A stretch of 64,000 nt of DNA from Caldicoprobacter oshimai DSM 21659 (lineage in GTDB: Bacteria; Bacillota; Clostridia; Caldicoprobacterales; Caldicoprobacteraceae), in assembly GCA_000526435.1 (NCBI GenBank), contig JAGB01000001.1, positions 860,502 to 924,501 on the forward strand, given 5' to 3'. The position numbers were made by a program, and so were the translations under genes. The notes beneath the pieces were generated by a model. That model did no database searches and had not been told where the DNA came from. It saw nothing but the letters and a program-made list of their open reading frames with translations. Positions 33,683 through 42,459 of this stretch are shown one piece after another. Positions within the stretch are counted from its first letter, which is position 1, and the number at the start of each line of letters is the position of its first letter.

Positions 33683-35557
33683 CTATTTGGCTGCTGGAGC
33701 TAGCTTTCCTGTACCAATCAGCAGATTGTATATCCGTTCGATTCCGCCTGGTGCCAGAGACCACACGGCGTCCTCAACAGCTGGCCATCCTTCAATTCTA
33801 TGTCCGTCATTGTAGTAAATGGGCAATACTTTTTCGTATAGGGGTATTACCGGCAAATATTCATTGGTGATATAGATAAGTTGCTGAATTATCTCCTTAG
33901 CCCTTGCTTCATCGTTACGCAGATTCTCCTGTAGTTCCAGCGTCAGGTCATAAGGCGAAAGCTCACCCCACGGAGTTGAGTATTTCTCTTTTGCCGGGAA
34001 TTCGGTGATTTTAGAAACGTCGCCATTGTACAGCCTTTGGTAACCCGTCAGAGGATGAGGAAACCCCCACCATGCTGAACCGAACTCTATGGCCGCATCA
34101 TAATCCCCGCCCCGCATAACTTGGTCTCTCATGCCCTCGGGGATTATCTGCATCTCCACTTTAAATCCAAAGTTGTTGAGCTGCTGGACCACCTCTCTTG
34201 CTGCCAATACCCAATCGTTATGAGGCCCATACACCGACAGCGTAAAAGCCACGGGTTGACCATTGGGCTGATACCACGTATTCCCTTGTTTCTTGTAGCC
34301 AGCATCAAGCAATATCTTCTCAGCTGCAGCAACATCAGCAGTATATTTTGTGAGCTTCTGGAGCGTATCCTGCTCTACCCACTGCTCTTCCATGCTCTTT
34401 AATATTCCATGGGCGTATTCTCCATAGCTGTTTGCCTGCCATACCGACACGTCTCTTACCTTGTCTTTCTCAAGTATATGAGCTATGGCCTTTCTTAAAT
34501 TCACGTCCTTAAACAGCGGCCTTCTGAAATTGAATACCAAAGCTATGTCTGAAAGGTCGGACACCGTAACAATCTTTAGGTTTGGATTGAGGGTTGAAAG
34601 CTGATCCACCACATCTTTGGGCATGCTTGGATGTGCTGCATCCACCTCACCGGATATAAGAGAAGCCCATACAAATTCATTTGAAGACCATTTCTTGAAT
34701 ATGACCCTGTGTATCTTCATTTGCGAATAGGTCCAGTGGTACTTATTTGCTTCCAGCGCCATTTCAGACTGAGTAACTTTCACAGGTGCAAAAGCCCCAA
34801 CAACAGGTAATTTGCCCAATTTGTTAAAAGGCGCAAAGGCGTTTATCTGCTCCCTCAATTTGTTGGCTTTCTCATCATATTCAGACTTCATATCCTCGGG
34901 TATTTCTTGCCCTTCCACTTGCTTGTAATATATCTGTCTACCCAGTTCTGCCACTTCTTTAGCCGCTTCAGAAAAGTCCCCGTAGACATGAGCTGGTGCA
35001 AGAGAAGCAATACCACCATCGGTTAGCAACGTATGAAGGAAAGAAGTGCTCCTTAGAGTGAAAACGACAGTGTAATCATCGGCAGCCTCTACGGCTTCAA
35101 TCTCGTAAGGCCATTGCCAAATAGCCTGGATAAAGTTTACGGTATTTACTACATCCTTGGATGTAAAAGGCTCTCCATCGCTAAATTTGGCGTCCTTTCG
35201 CAAATGCACCGTTACCTTATTGCCATCAACATCCCAGCTTTCAGCCAGGCGCGGTATATATTCCCCTGTTTTGGGAATATAATAAGCGAAAGGCTCATAG
35301 GCAAACCACCAGGCACCGCCTATTCCACCCGCACCAAACGGGTTACCGTGAAATGGATAAGGCCAATCTGCAGCAAGCCTTAACTCTCCAGCCTGTTTAT
35401 TATCCTGTGATGCACCCCCCGGCTTGTCCTCTTCAGGCTTGCCCTGTTCGGTTTGTTGAGGTCCCTCCTGTTTTGGCTGACCTCCCCCGCATCCGGCAAA
35501 AACGCTGACCATAAATAATACAACCATAAGCAATGCAACCCACTTTTTAAGCAACAT
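33683..35557 (-). CDS. Family 5 extracellular solute-binding lipoprotein, likely oligosaccharide
   Basis: About 624 residues. The signal peptide MLLKKWVALLMVVLFMVSVF ends at a lipobox A-G-C, followed by a glycine/glutamate/proline linker; Lgt would lipidate it. The mature part has SBP_bac_5 blocks: YIPRLAESWDVDGNKVTVHL, FSDGEPFTSKDVVNTVNF and FNFRRPLFKDVNLRKAIAHI. It is longer than most peptide binders (about 520), like oligosaccharide binders of thermophiles. ATG at 35557 follows GCAGGAGGG; an ATG 25 codons upstream lies before the signal peptide and has no site. The substrate is inferred from the GH130 neighbour. Confidence 0.9.
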   Translation of the reverse strand: MLLKKWVALLMVVLFMVSVFAGCGGGQPKQEGPQQTEQGKPEEDKPGGASQDNKQAGELRLAADWPYPFHGNPFGAGGIGGAWWFAYEPFAYYIPKTGEYIPRLAESWDVDGNKVTVHLRKDAKFSDGEPFTSKDVVNTVNFIQAIWQWPYEIEAVEAADDYTVVFTLRSTSFLHTLLTDGGIASLAPAHVYGDFSEAAKEVAELGRQIYYKQVEGQEIPEDMKSEYDEKANKLREQINAFAPFNKLGKLPVVGAFAPVKVTQSEMALEANKYHWTYSQMKIHRVIFKKWSSNEFVWASLISGEVDAAHPSMPKDVVDQLSTLNPNLKIVTVSDLSDIALVFNFRRPLFKDVNLRKAIAHILEKDKVRDVSVWQANSYGEYAHGILKSMEEQWVEQDTLQKLTKYTADVAAAEKILLDAGYKKQGNTWYQPNGQPVAFTLSVYGPHNDWVLAAREVVQQLNNFGFKVEMQIIPEGMRDQVMRGGDYDAAIEFGSAWWGFPHPLTGYQRLYNGDVSKITEFPAKEKYSTPWGELSPYDLTLELQENLRNDEARAKEIIQQLIYITNEYLPVIPLYEKVLPIYYNDGHRIEGWPAVEDAVWSLAPGGIERIYNLLIGTGKLAPAAK

Positions 35558-35683
35558 TGTAAAATCCCTCCTGCAAAAATTATTTTTTATATTCTCCAGG
35601 CAAAAGTTCTGCCCAGCAAAGCACTTGTCCACTAACCCTGCAATATAATAAAACGAAAAAGCAGAAGAACCCTGATAATGCCG

Positions 35684-36724
35684 TCAGACGCTCACAACTT
35701 GGTCCATCAACTCCTTCACCGACTCCCTTTCTATGAGGCTTACTTCTATACATATATGCTTACACTTTTCTCCAGGGTGTTGCATGATATATAAGAGCCT
35801 TTTGACCGCTTCCGCTCCCATAAGCTCCTTGTTCACATGAATGGTGGTCAGTCTAGGTGTCACCATATTACATACGTCGATGTCATCAAAACCGATTATG
35901 GAGATATCATCCGGAACTTTGATGTTCAATGCATTCAATGCATTGTACAGCGTAATAGCAGCATTGTCGTTGGAACACACCCAGGCAGTTGGCAGTTTAT
36001 TCAATTTAGAGATAATGTTAGCTACCTGTCCATAATTCTTATCTAAAACAAGCTTCTCTATTCCTTCTAATACACAATACTCCAGGTCAACTTTTAGCCC
36101 CACATTTCTCATTCCCTCATTGAAGCCCAACCATCTCTCTTTAAAGCTTAAAGAATAATCTATCTCGCCAAAAAAGCCTATCTGCCTGTGACCTTTTTGA
36201 ACTAGGTATTGCACTGCTCTGTAAGCGCCAACCATGTTCTGCGTCAAAACAGCATTGGTGGTAACTGTAAGCGATGCGTGATCCACCAGAACAGTAGGAA
36301 GGCCGTATTCCAGTATCTTTATCAAGTGCTCATCTCTGACAGTCCCCACTATTAAAATTCCTGAAACTATCTGCAAATTTAAGGGTACTTGAAAATTACT
36401 TGGATTTATAAAATTGACCAAAACGTCATAACCAGACTTTTTGGCTTCATTCTCGATCCCCAAAATTACCTTTGTGTAAAAAGAGGTGTCGCGAAAATTC
36501 CGTTCTTCAATCAAAAGGCAAATGCTTTTAAAAGAACTCTTAACAGCAAAGTTTGAATTTACACTAAAATAGCCGAGGTCTTCAGCTGTTTTCAAGACTA
36601 TTTTCCGCGTCTCTTCGCTTACACCTTTTTTATTGTTTAGCGCTAAAGAGACGGCATTCACTGAGAGATTCAGCTTTTGTGCAATATCTTTCATTGTGAC
36701 TTTTTTTCTTCTTACCTTTGACAA
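35684..36724 (-). CDS. LacI-family transcriptional regulator
   Basis: About 346 residues. An N-terminal LacI helix-turn-helix (VTMKDIAQKLNLSVNAVSLA, LNNKKGVSEETRK) precedes a periplasmic-binding-like sensor domain (GILIVGTVRDEHLIKILEYG, IGFFGEIDYSLSFKERWLGF, DDISIIGFDDIDVCNMVTPR). TTG at 36724 is chosen: GAGGGTG lies 6 bases before it and the domain begins within ten residues. The frame stays open to 36817. It sits just upstream of the binding-protein gene in the same direction and probably represses the transporter-GH130 locus in response to a sugar. No operator palindrome was securely identified. Confidence 0.88.
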   Translation of the reverse strand: MSKVRRKKVTMKDIAQKLNLSVNAVSLALNNKKGVSEETRKIVLKTAEDLGYFSVNSNFAVKSSFKSICLLIEERNFRDTSFYTKVILGIENEAKKSGYDVLVNFINPSNFQVPLNLQIVSGILIVGTVRDEHLIKILEYGLPTVLVDHASLTVTTNAVLTQNMVGAYRAVQYLVQKGHRQIGFFGEIDYSLSFKERWLGFNEGMRNVGLKVDLEYCVLEGIEKLVLDKNYGQVANIISKLNKLPTAWVCSNDNAAITLYNALNALNIKVPDDISIIGFDDIDVCNMVTPRLTTIHVNKELMGAEAVKRLLYIMQHPGEKCKHICIEVSLIERESVKELMDQVVSV

Positions 36725-36892
36725 AGTAAACACCCTCGTCAATTTATACCGCTTTTTCGTTGGCCCTCTTCTACCTCTTCTATAACAAATTATAAAACAT
36801 ATTGCTTGTAATGTCAAGCTAAGATCGCTTTAATTTATAGTGCATTGTTACTTGATATTTAAATATAAAGAAAATTTTTTTGATTAAAAAAA

Positions 36893-36950
36893 GAGGGCTT
36901 TTTCAGGTTAAAACGATATAAATAACATTACACGACCCAAAAAAGCCCTC
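36893..36950 (-). terminator. Hairpin terminator after the mgtC-like gene
   Basis: GAGGGCTTTTT (36893-36903) is complementary to AAAAAGCCCTC (36940-36950) over 11 bp with a 36-base loop; the minus strand continues TTTTTTTAATC. Long loop, so efficiency is uncertain. Confidence 0.55.
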
Positions 36951-36991
36951 GATTTCCAATATAGCCCTCAAAATCGAATCCTCACTCCCCT

Positions 36992-37651
36992 TTAATCCTC
37001 CTCTGTATAAATCTCAACCCCTTCTACCGTTTTTAGCTCTTCCATCAATTCCTCTCGTTTCATACCACGGGGAAGCATCACATAAAACTTGGTTTGAACC
37101 CACGGCTCGTCGGTGGGTTCTATTTTTATATCCCTTATCTGAACGTTCAAGCGCCCCATACACTCGGTCACTTTCGCAATCTGGCCCGGAACGTTTCGTA
37201 TGTCAAGCTCAATCTCCTCTATTTCTGATCTCTGTTTAAGAAACCTTTCCATCTTTTTGAGCAGTATCAATGTAACATATGCCAGCACTGCGACAAATAT
37301 GGACACGCCGTACAGGCCGGCGCCCACCGCCAACCCGATGCACGCCACAACCCACAGGCTGGCAGCAGTGGTTAGACCGCGTACTCTGGCCTTATCCTTG
37401 AGTATGGTACCGGCCCCCAGAAAACCGATGCCGCTTATGACCTGGGCGCCCAGCCGAGCCGGATCCAGATTGACTATGTCATGATACAGCCTGAACAGGT
37501 GCATTGACGTGACCATTACCAGCGTAGAGCCCATGCAAACCAGCGTATGAGTCCGAAATCCAGCAGGCCTGTTTGTAATCTCTCTTTCCAGCCCCACAAG
37601 CCCGCCCAGTATCATGGCCAAAACCAGCTTGAAGACATCCTCCCAAAACAT
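36992..37651 (-). CDS. MgtC/SapB family membrane protein
   Basis: About 219 residues. Five hydrophobic segments in the N-terminal 140 residues carry the MgtC signature LGGLVGLEREITNRPAGFRT and QVISGIGFLGAGTILKD, with RVRGLTTAASLWVVACIGLA. A C-terminal ACT-like cytoplasmic domain follows (about 145-219). Family members affect magnesium homeostasis or ATPase activity; the role here is unknown. ATG at 37651 matches the family start; an ATG seven codons earlier is possible. Confidence 0.87.
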   Translation of the reverse strand: MFWEDVFKLVLAMILGGLVGLEREITNRPAGFRTHTLVCMGSTLVMVTSMHLFRLYHDIVNLDPARLGAQVISGIGFLGAGTILKDKARVRGLTTAASLWVVACIGLAVGAGLYGVSIFVAVLAYVTLILLKKMERFLKQRSEIEEIELDIRNVPGQIAKVTECMGRLNVQIRDIKIEPTDEPWVQTKFYVMLPRGMKREELMEELKTVEGVEIYTEED

Positions 37652-37792
37652 AGTTCCACTGCACCTCGCCATACAAACCAGTGCACTTATACATTGATTT
37701 GCATGGTTGGGGTATTTATAATCCGCCCTCTAGAGCTGCTCCAGCCCCAACAGGCGGTATTTGGAACAGCCCAAACAAAGCCGGGATACAAT

Positions 37793-38566
37793 TCACGCAT
37801 GGCTTTTTAGAAACTCTACCGTCTTCTCAATTACTTCCTGTTCCCACTCCCATTTATTGAACGTGTGATCAGCTCCCTCTATCACGTGCAGTTTGGCTCT
37901 ATCTCCATATATTTCCAGATATCTGTAGGATGTCTTGAGAGGCACAGCTTCATCCCTGTCTCCGTGTAAAATCAATACCTGTTTGTCATAAGGAGCGGCT
38001 ATTTTAAATATGTCCAGGGATTGAACATCCTCCACAAAAGCTTTACCCACAAGGTTTCCGCCCAGGTCAAAGTACTCCATAGAGCTTATATCGATTCCTG
38101 CGGCCTCGATCTGCTTTATCCTCTCCTGGATAAGCTGTCCCATATTGCCGGCCGGAGCCCACAGGCAAAGAGCGGCAATGTCCTGCGGATGGCGCCCTGC
38201 CAGCATGCTGGCCACCGCACCGCCCATGCTCAAACCCACGGCAAAAATCCTGTTTGTGTCCACAAACTCCAGGCTTTTAGCATAGTTTAAAATCGCTTCA
38301 GCATCGTCAAGCTCCCCTGACAGCGTCATATCCTTGAACTCTCCATCGCTCTCACCGCTTCCCAAAAAGTCAAACCTTAAACTGGCGATACCCGCCTGCT
38401 CAAGCCTCCTCGACAGCTTGACAAATATAAAGTGCGGTTCCATCTTGTTGCCGGTAAAACCATGGAAGATTAAAGCCACCGGAAGCTTTTCAGAGGCGCC
38501 TTCGGGCTTGTGCAGCATTCCCCTCAACGTCATCCCATTTTTATGTAACTCAACAGCTTTTTGCAT
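37793..38566 (-). CDS. Alpha/beta hydrolase, feruloyl/cinnamoyl esterase-like
   Basis: 257 residues. Oxyanion motif LIFHGFTGNKMEPH, nucleophile elbow VGLSMGGAVA (Ser near 118), acid ILHGDRDEAVP and base GADHTFN form a complete triad. H-G-F-T-G-N-K is characteristic of the small cinnamoyl/feruloyl esterase group (LJ0536/Est1E type), which removes phenolic acids from plant polysaccharides; without a signal peptide it would act on imported material. That assignment is moderate; a general serine hydrolase role is also possible. ATG at 38566 follows AGGGGGG. Confidence 0.82.
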   Translation of the reverse strand: MQKAVELHKNGMTLRGMLHKPEGASEKLPVALIFHGFTGNKMEPHFIFVKLSRRLEQAGIASLRFDFLGSGESDGEFKDMTLSGELDDAEAILNYAKSLEFVDTNRIFAVGLSMGGAVASMLAGRHPQDIAALCLWAPAGNMGQLIQERIKQIEAAGIDISSMEYFDLGGNLVGKAFVEDVQSLDIFKIAAPYDKQVLILHGDRDEAVPLKTSYRYLEIYGDRAKLHVIEGADHTFNKWEWEQEVIEKTVEFLKSHA

Positions 38567-38830
38567 AAACGCATACCCCCTATCTTTTTGTTAATCCTTA
38601 AATGATATTGTTGTTTTAGTAAAAGTATACTATATTTCCCTGGTAAATTACTATAATTTGGTCGCATTTTTTATATTTTACTGTATAACTTGCAGTACAG
38701 GAAAAGCATCGACGTAATACATCGATGTCAGATATCAGCGTAAGCTGAGCATGACCGTCAAGCAATAGCCAAATCAGCTAAGCGAAGCGGCAATTTGGGC
38801 CAACCAGTACAAGCCGGCATTCGTTAAAAA
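38567..38830. other. Gene-free stretch upstream of the esterase-like gene
   Basis: About 260 bases with an AT-rich part near the gene start, including a TATACT that could be its -10 box, and a small hairpin (CATCGA with TCGATG, 38708-38728). I see no coding frame or known RNA element. Confidence 0.35.
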
Positions 38831-38833
38831 TTA

Positions 38834-38862
38834 AGGAATAGGGCTTTGAAAGCCCTATTCCT
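38834..38862 (-). terminator. Intrinsic terminator after the spore lipoprotein gene
   Basis: AGGAATAGGGCT (38834-38845) pairs with AGCCCTATTCCT (38851-38862), a 12-bp stem with a 5-base loop, overlapping the stop codon. The minus strand continues TAATTTTTAACG. Confidence 0.75.
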
Positions 38863-39383
38863 CACTTGGGCTGTATCCTGTTGAGCAGCTCATTGATCTC
38901 CTTGACAAAGCCCGACAGTGGCCTGCCCCGACCTATATCCCTGAAAATATCCCGTATACGGCTTACCATGTCAGGATCGGCGGTAACAGCTACTCTATTA
39001 ATCCTGGTATCGGTCCTTTTAACCACCTGATCGATCTTTTTCTTTATCTCGTCGGTCATTTTACCCTTATACTGCTCGCTGAACTGCACTCCTATTATGG
39101 CGGTATTGCCGCTTATGACACATGTGGCCGACTGGATCTCCTTGAGGTCAGCCACGTTATCGGCAATACGGCGTGCCCTGTCTACATACTGCCTGTTGTC
39201 AACCCGGGTGGGCGTCACATTGGGCGCAGGCGGCGTAGTGGGCGTTCTGGGTGCAGTCCACCTGGTTGCACGCGGCACGTTTTCGGTGCGCTGCCGCGGC
39301 ACAGGCCTTTGCGTACAAGCAACAACAAATATTAAAACCAGTAACATACAGACAAACAAAACAAGGGACCTTCTTAATTTCAT
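38862..39383 (-). CDS. YhcN/YlaJ-family sporulation lipoprotein
   Basis: About 173 residues. Signal peptide RRSLVLFVCMLLVLIFVVAC ends in a lipobox cysteine. A proline/threonine/arginine-rich linker (about 24-60) precedes the YhcN/YlaJ domain (RARRIADNVADLKEIQSATC, then VISGNTAIIGVQF and VKRTDTRINRVAVTADPDM). Relatives are forespore lipoproteins needed for germination or outgrowth. ATG at 39383 follows AAGGAGGCGATAACT; the frame opens 22 codons earlier without a site. It lies downstream of mtnA by about 110 bases. Confidence 0.87.
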   Translation of the reverse strand: MKLRRSLVLFVCMLLVLIFVVACTQRPVPRQRTENVPRATRWTAPRTPTTPPAPNVTPTRVDNRQYVDRARRIADNVADLKEIQSATCVISGNTAIIGVQFSEQYKGKMTDEIKKKIDQVVKRTDTRINRVAVTADPDMVSRIRDIFRDIGRGRPLSGFVKEINELLNRIQPK

Positions 39384-39491
39384 AGTTATCGCCTCCTTGT
39401 TTTTAGTTTGCCTGCTGTACTGGTTTTTATTTGATGAAATATAATGCAACCCTGTATAAAGCTGCTACACTTTAAAAGTCACACTTCAGTC

Positions 39492-40535
39492 TCATTTTGA
39501 GTTTTTATTAACCAACTTTTCCAAATTTTGCTTGTAAGGCGGATATACAATTCCACCATCAGTGATTATAGCAGTGACATATTCGTTTGGCGTCACGTCA
39601 AAAGCCGGGTTGGCCACTTTTACCCCGTGAGGCGCAATCCGTATTCCACCTATATGGGTGACCTCGCGCTCGTCCCTCTCTTCAATGGGGATGTCCTCAC
39701 CGCTCTCCAGCGAAAGGTCAAGGGTGGACACCGGAGCCGCCACATAAAACGGAACCTTGTTCTCCTTTGCCAGCACCGCCAGGGTATACGTACCTATCTT
39801 GTTGGCCACATCGCCGTTGGCGGCAATCCTGTCAGCCCCTACGATGACGGCCGATATGACGCCCTTTTTCATGAAATACCCCGCCATGCTGTCGGTGATC
39901 AGGGTAACCGGAATGCCTTCCTCCATCAGCTCCCAAGCCGTCAGCCTTGCCCCCTGCAGATAGGGACGGGTCTCATCGGCATATACCGAGATATTTTTGC
40001 CCGCCTCATGGGCCGCCCGTATCACCCCTAGGGCGGTGCCGTAGCCTACAGTAGCCAGCGCACCGGCATTGCAGTGCGTGAGCACCACATCGCCATCCTT
40101 CAAAAGCTGCTGGCCAAAGTAGCCTATCCTGCGGTTTGTCTCAACATCCTCCTGTGCCATCTTGTCGGCCTCTTTGAGCAACATATCCTTGATATCGCCG
40201 ACTGACCTGTGCTTGTTATCAAAGGCCACCTTCAGCATCCGCTCTATGGCCCAGAAAAGGTTGACAGCTGTGGGGCGGGTATTTCTGAGCACCTGCGCCA
40301 CCGCTTCAACGTGTTTGAGAAACCCTTCCACATCATCGCCCTTGTATTCGGCAGCGCCCAGCACCATCCCGTAAGCTGCCGAAACGCCAATTGCGGGAGC
40401 TCCCCGCACTATCATATCCTTTATTGCCCTGGCCACATCGCTGTAGGTATAGCACTCCACATACTTCTTCTCGTGTGGGAGAAGGGTCTGGTCCAGAAGG
40501 CAAAGTCTATAGCTTTTCCACTCAATAGGCCTGAT
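39492..40535 (-). CDS. mtnA: S-methyl-5-thioribose-1-phosphate isomerase
   Basis: MtnA converts methylthioribose 1-phosphate to methylthioribulose 1-phosphate in methionine salvage. Core blocks are MIVRGAPAIGVSAAYG, GDVVLTHCNAGALATVGYGT with the active-site Cys, ETRPYLQGARLTAWEL, and VGADRIAANGDVANKIGTY with the catalytic Asp. The protein normally begins M-R-P-I-E-W-K; here that position is ATC at 40535-40533, and AAGGAGGG lies exactly 7 bases before it. In-frame ATG at 40571 and GTG at 40595 exist but have no ribosome site. I therefore propose an AUC start; upstream starts would add 12-20 residues. It follows the MTA phosphorylase gene. Confidence 0.9.
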   Translation of the reverse strand: MRPIEWKSYRLCLLDQTLLPHEKKYVECYTYSDVARAIKDMIVRGAPAIGVSAAYGMVLGAAEYKGDDVEGFLKHVEAVAQVLRNTRPTAVNLFWAIERMLKVAFDNKHRSVGDIKDMLLKEADKMAQEDVETNRRIGYFGQQLLKDGDVVLTHCNAGALATVGYGTALGVIRAAHEAGKNISVYADETRPYLQGARLTAWELMEEGIPVTLITDSMAGYFMKKGVISAVIVGADRIAANGDVANKIGTYTLAVLAKENKVPFYVAAPVSTLDLSLESGEDIPIEERDEREVTHIGGIRIAPHGVKVANPAFDVTPNEYVTAIITDGGIVYPPYKQNLEKLVNKNSK

Positions 40536-40669
40536 AACCGGTCCCTCCTTATCCTTGTTATCTTCACCCATGCGTCTGTACATCTGCTGTGCCACGGTTT
40601 TAAGCTATGATTCTGCAAGTTTAATTTGCCAAATCCGAGCATTACAGGGTTTCTCATTAAGAGATCAAA

Positions 40670-41449
40670 TCACTTGCAGCAGTCACACTCGACATTCACA
40701 TCCATCTTCTCAATCATGGCCATTATGAGGTTCCTCACTTTATCGTTATTCTCCTTGAAGACCCTAAAGACCTCTCCCTCGGTCACCGGCGCTATATCGT
40801 CGCGCCCTTCAAGCCCGGCATCGTAATCGGTGATGAGCGCAATGTTCACATAGCACATGCCCAGCTCCCTTGCCAGGATCACTTCGGGGTACTGGGTCAT
40901 ATTTATGACCTCCCAGCCCATGCTGCTGAACCAGCGGCTCTCTGCTTTGGTCGAAAACCTGGGGCCTTGTATAACGACCACCGTGCCACCATCGTGGATG
41001 GTTATGCCCTGCTCTCTGCCAGTCTCCACTGCCAGCTTGCGCAGCCTGTGGCAATAGGGATAGGCGGCACTCACGTGTCTCACCACCGGCCCCTCAAAAA
41101 ACGTGTCCTCCCTGCCCCATGTCCTGTCAACAAACTGGTCGCACACCACGAAATCTCCGGGCTTGATGTGGGGCTGCAGGCTGCCCGAGGCAGTGGGCGC
41201 GATGATCTGCTTGACCCCTAGCTCCTTCATGGCATACAGATTTGCCCTGTATGGAATCCTGTGAGGCGGGTATCTGTGGTCCTTTCCGTGCCTTGGAAGA
41301 AAAGCTACCCGCTTGTCCCCTACCCTAGCCAGGGCAATCTTATCGCTGGGCGCCCCGTACGGAGTAGGTACTGTTATCTCCTCCACATCCTCTAAAAAGG
41401 AATAAAATCCTGAGCCACCGAATACTCCTATATCAGCCCTGTATTCCAT
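40670..41449 (-). CDS. mtnP: S-methyl-5'-thioadenosine phosphorylase
   Basis: The enzyme splits methylthioadenosine into adenine and methylthioribose 1-phosphate, which MtnA (next gene) uses. Family blocks are ADIGVFGGSGFYSFLED, FLPRHGKDHRYPPHRIPYRA, IIAPTASGSLQPHIKPGDFV, VVVIQGPRFSTKAESRWFSS and INMTQYPEVILARELGMCYV. ATG at 41449 fits the family N-terminus, but no ribosome site precedes it. A strong AAGGAGG lies far upstream, before a GTG at 41596; that start would add 49 residues encoded by a strongly self-complementary sequence. The true start is therefore open. MTA is a by-product of polyamine synthesis, linking this gene to bpsA. Confidence 0.9.
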   Translation of the reverse strand: MEYRADIGVFGGSGFYSFLEDVEEITVPTPYGAPSDKIALARVGDKRVAFLPRHGKDHRYPPHRIPYRANLYAMKELGVKQIIAPTASGSLQPHIKPGDFVVCDQFVDRTWGREDTFFEGPVVRHVSAAYPYCHRLRKLAVETGREQGITIHDGGTVVVIQGPRFSTKAESRWFSSMGWEVINMTQYPEVILARELGMCYVNIALITDYDAGLEGRDDIAPVTEGEVFRVFKENNDKVRNLIMAMIEKMDVNVECDCCK

Positions 41450-41470
41450 ATCATCTGCGGCGCAAAGCCT

Positions 41471-41584
41471 CCAACCCGTGTCAGCCTGGATCTGCTGCAA
41501 ACCACCGCCATGGCCTGCCCAATTGAAAAAACATATACAAAGCTCACAGGCCATGACGGCATCATCCTGCACACCACGGGTTGG
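41471..41584 (-). promoter_or_regulatory. Nested inverted-repeat structure before mtnP domain
   Basis: The outer stem is a perfect 10-bp inverted repeat, CCAACCCGTG (41471-41480) with CACGGGTTGG (41575-41584). Inside, CACCGCCATGGCCTG (41503-41517) pairs with CAGGCCATGACGGCA (41547-41561) over 15 bp with three G-U pairs in the minus-strand RNA. A 29-base loop contains a T6 run. It lies between the AAGGAGG site near 41605 and the mtnP domain start. It does not resemble the SAM, THF or other common riboswitch consensus that I know. It could be a riboswitch, a translational control element or an inserted element that stays in frame. Confidence 0.6.
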
Positions 41585-41762
41585 AATATAAAGCACCTTC
41601 CTCCTTTCTTTTTAAAAATTTTAAACTTTTGTTTTTCTGTTCAGCGCAAGCTTGTTTGAGAAAACACCTTTACTTTAAGCCAATCTAATGTGCAAAACAG
41701 GACAAAATTTAAAAATTTGCTGGTGCCCGGTACACCGTATTATACCATGCTCACCTGGTTCG

Positions 41763-42398
41763 TTACAATTCCGCCTTTACTGTTTGCAGCCATGCGCGAG
41801 CGATGAGCGCATGTCCCGCCTGAGAGGGATGAACCCCTTCGGGCGCCCAAAACTCCGGCTCGCGTTTTGCGGCAGCTGCCGCAAAAATACCATCCAAGGG
41901 GACGTACAGTGCACCAAACTCCCTGGCCAGCTCCCGCACGACCTGAATCTTGGGGTCCAGGTCCTCCCGCCACATCTTGCGGTCCTCCGGCACCGGGAGT
42001 ACAAAAGGCTCACACAGGATGATTTTCGCATTCAGCTTTTCGCTGACCTCGGTCAAAATCCTTCTGTACCCCGCCGCAAACACCTCCACCGGAGTGGGGT
42101 CATTTCTGTCATACCTGCGCCAGCAGTCGTTTATGCCTATCAATATGGACACCCACGAAGGATTAAGATCTATACAGTCGCGCTGCCATCGCTCGACCAG
42201 ATCCCTTACCCGGTTGCCGCTAACTCCGCGGTTTATAAACCTCACCCTCTTTTCGGGATAAACGGCATTAAACCAGGCCGCTATCATGTTGGGATAGCCC
42301 TTTCCCAAATCCTGGTCATCACTCCTGCTTCGTCCGCAATCAGTGATGCTATCACCCTGAAACAAGACCACTGCCCCATCCTCTATCAACGTGCTCAT
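41763..42398 (-). CDS. SGNH/GDSL-type esterase or lipase
   Basis: About 211 residues. Block I is VVLFQGDSITDCGRSR (nucleophile Ser in G-D-S), block II has the Gly in FINRGVSGNRV, block III is SILIGINDCW, and block V is PEGVHPSQAGH with the catalytic Asp/His pair (D replaced by E-G-V-H pattern; here E-G-V-H-P). No signal peptide, so cytoplasmic. Relatives deacetylate sugars or act on esters; the substrate is unknown. ATG at 42398 follows AAGGAGGTTTTTAAA. The LysE gene ends 60 bases upstream. Confidence 0.86.
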   Translation of the reverse strand: MSTLIEDGAVVLFQGDSITDCGRSRSDDQDLGKGYPNMIAAWFNAVYPEKRVRFINRGVSGNRVRDLVERWQRDCIDLNPSWVSILIGINDCWRRYDRNDPTPVEVFAAGYRRILTEVSEKLNAKIILCEPFVLPVPEDRKMWREDLDPKIQVVRELAREFGALYVPLDGIFAAAAAKREPEFWAPEGVHPSQAGHALIARAWLQTVKAEL

Positions 42399-42459
42399 TT
42401 TAAAAACCTCCTTATCCTTAATGTTTAGTTCAATATTGTCTGTTGGATTGCATTCACTT

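Noticed and set aside
38567..38830. Riboswitch in front of the esterase-like gene
   Set aside because: Only one small hairpin was found and no match to a riboswitch consensus known to me.
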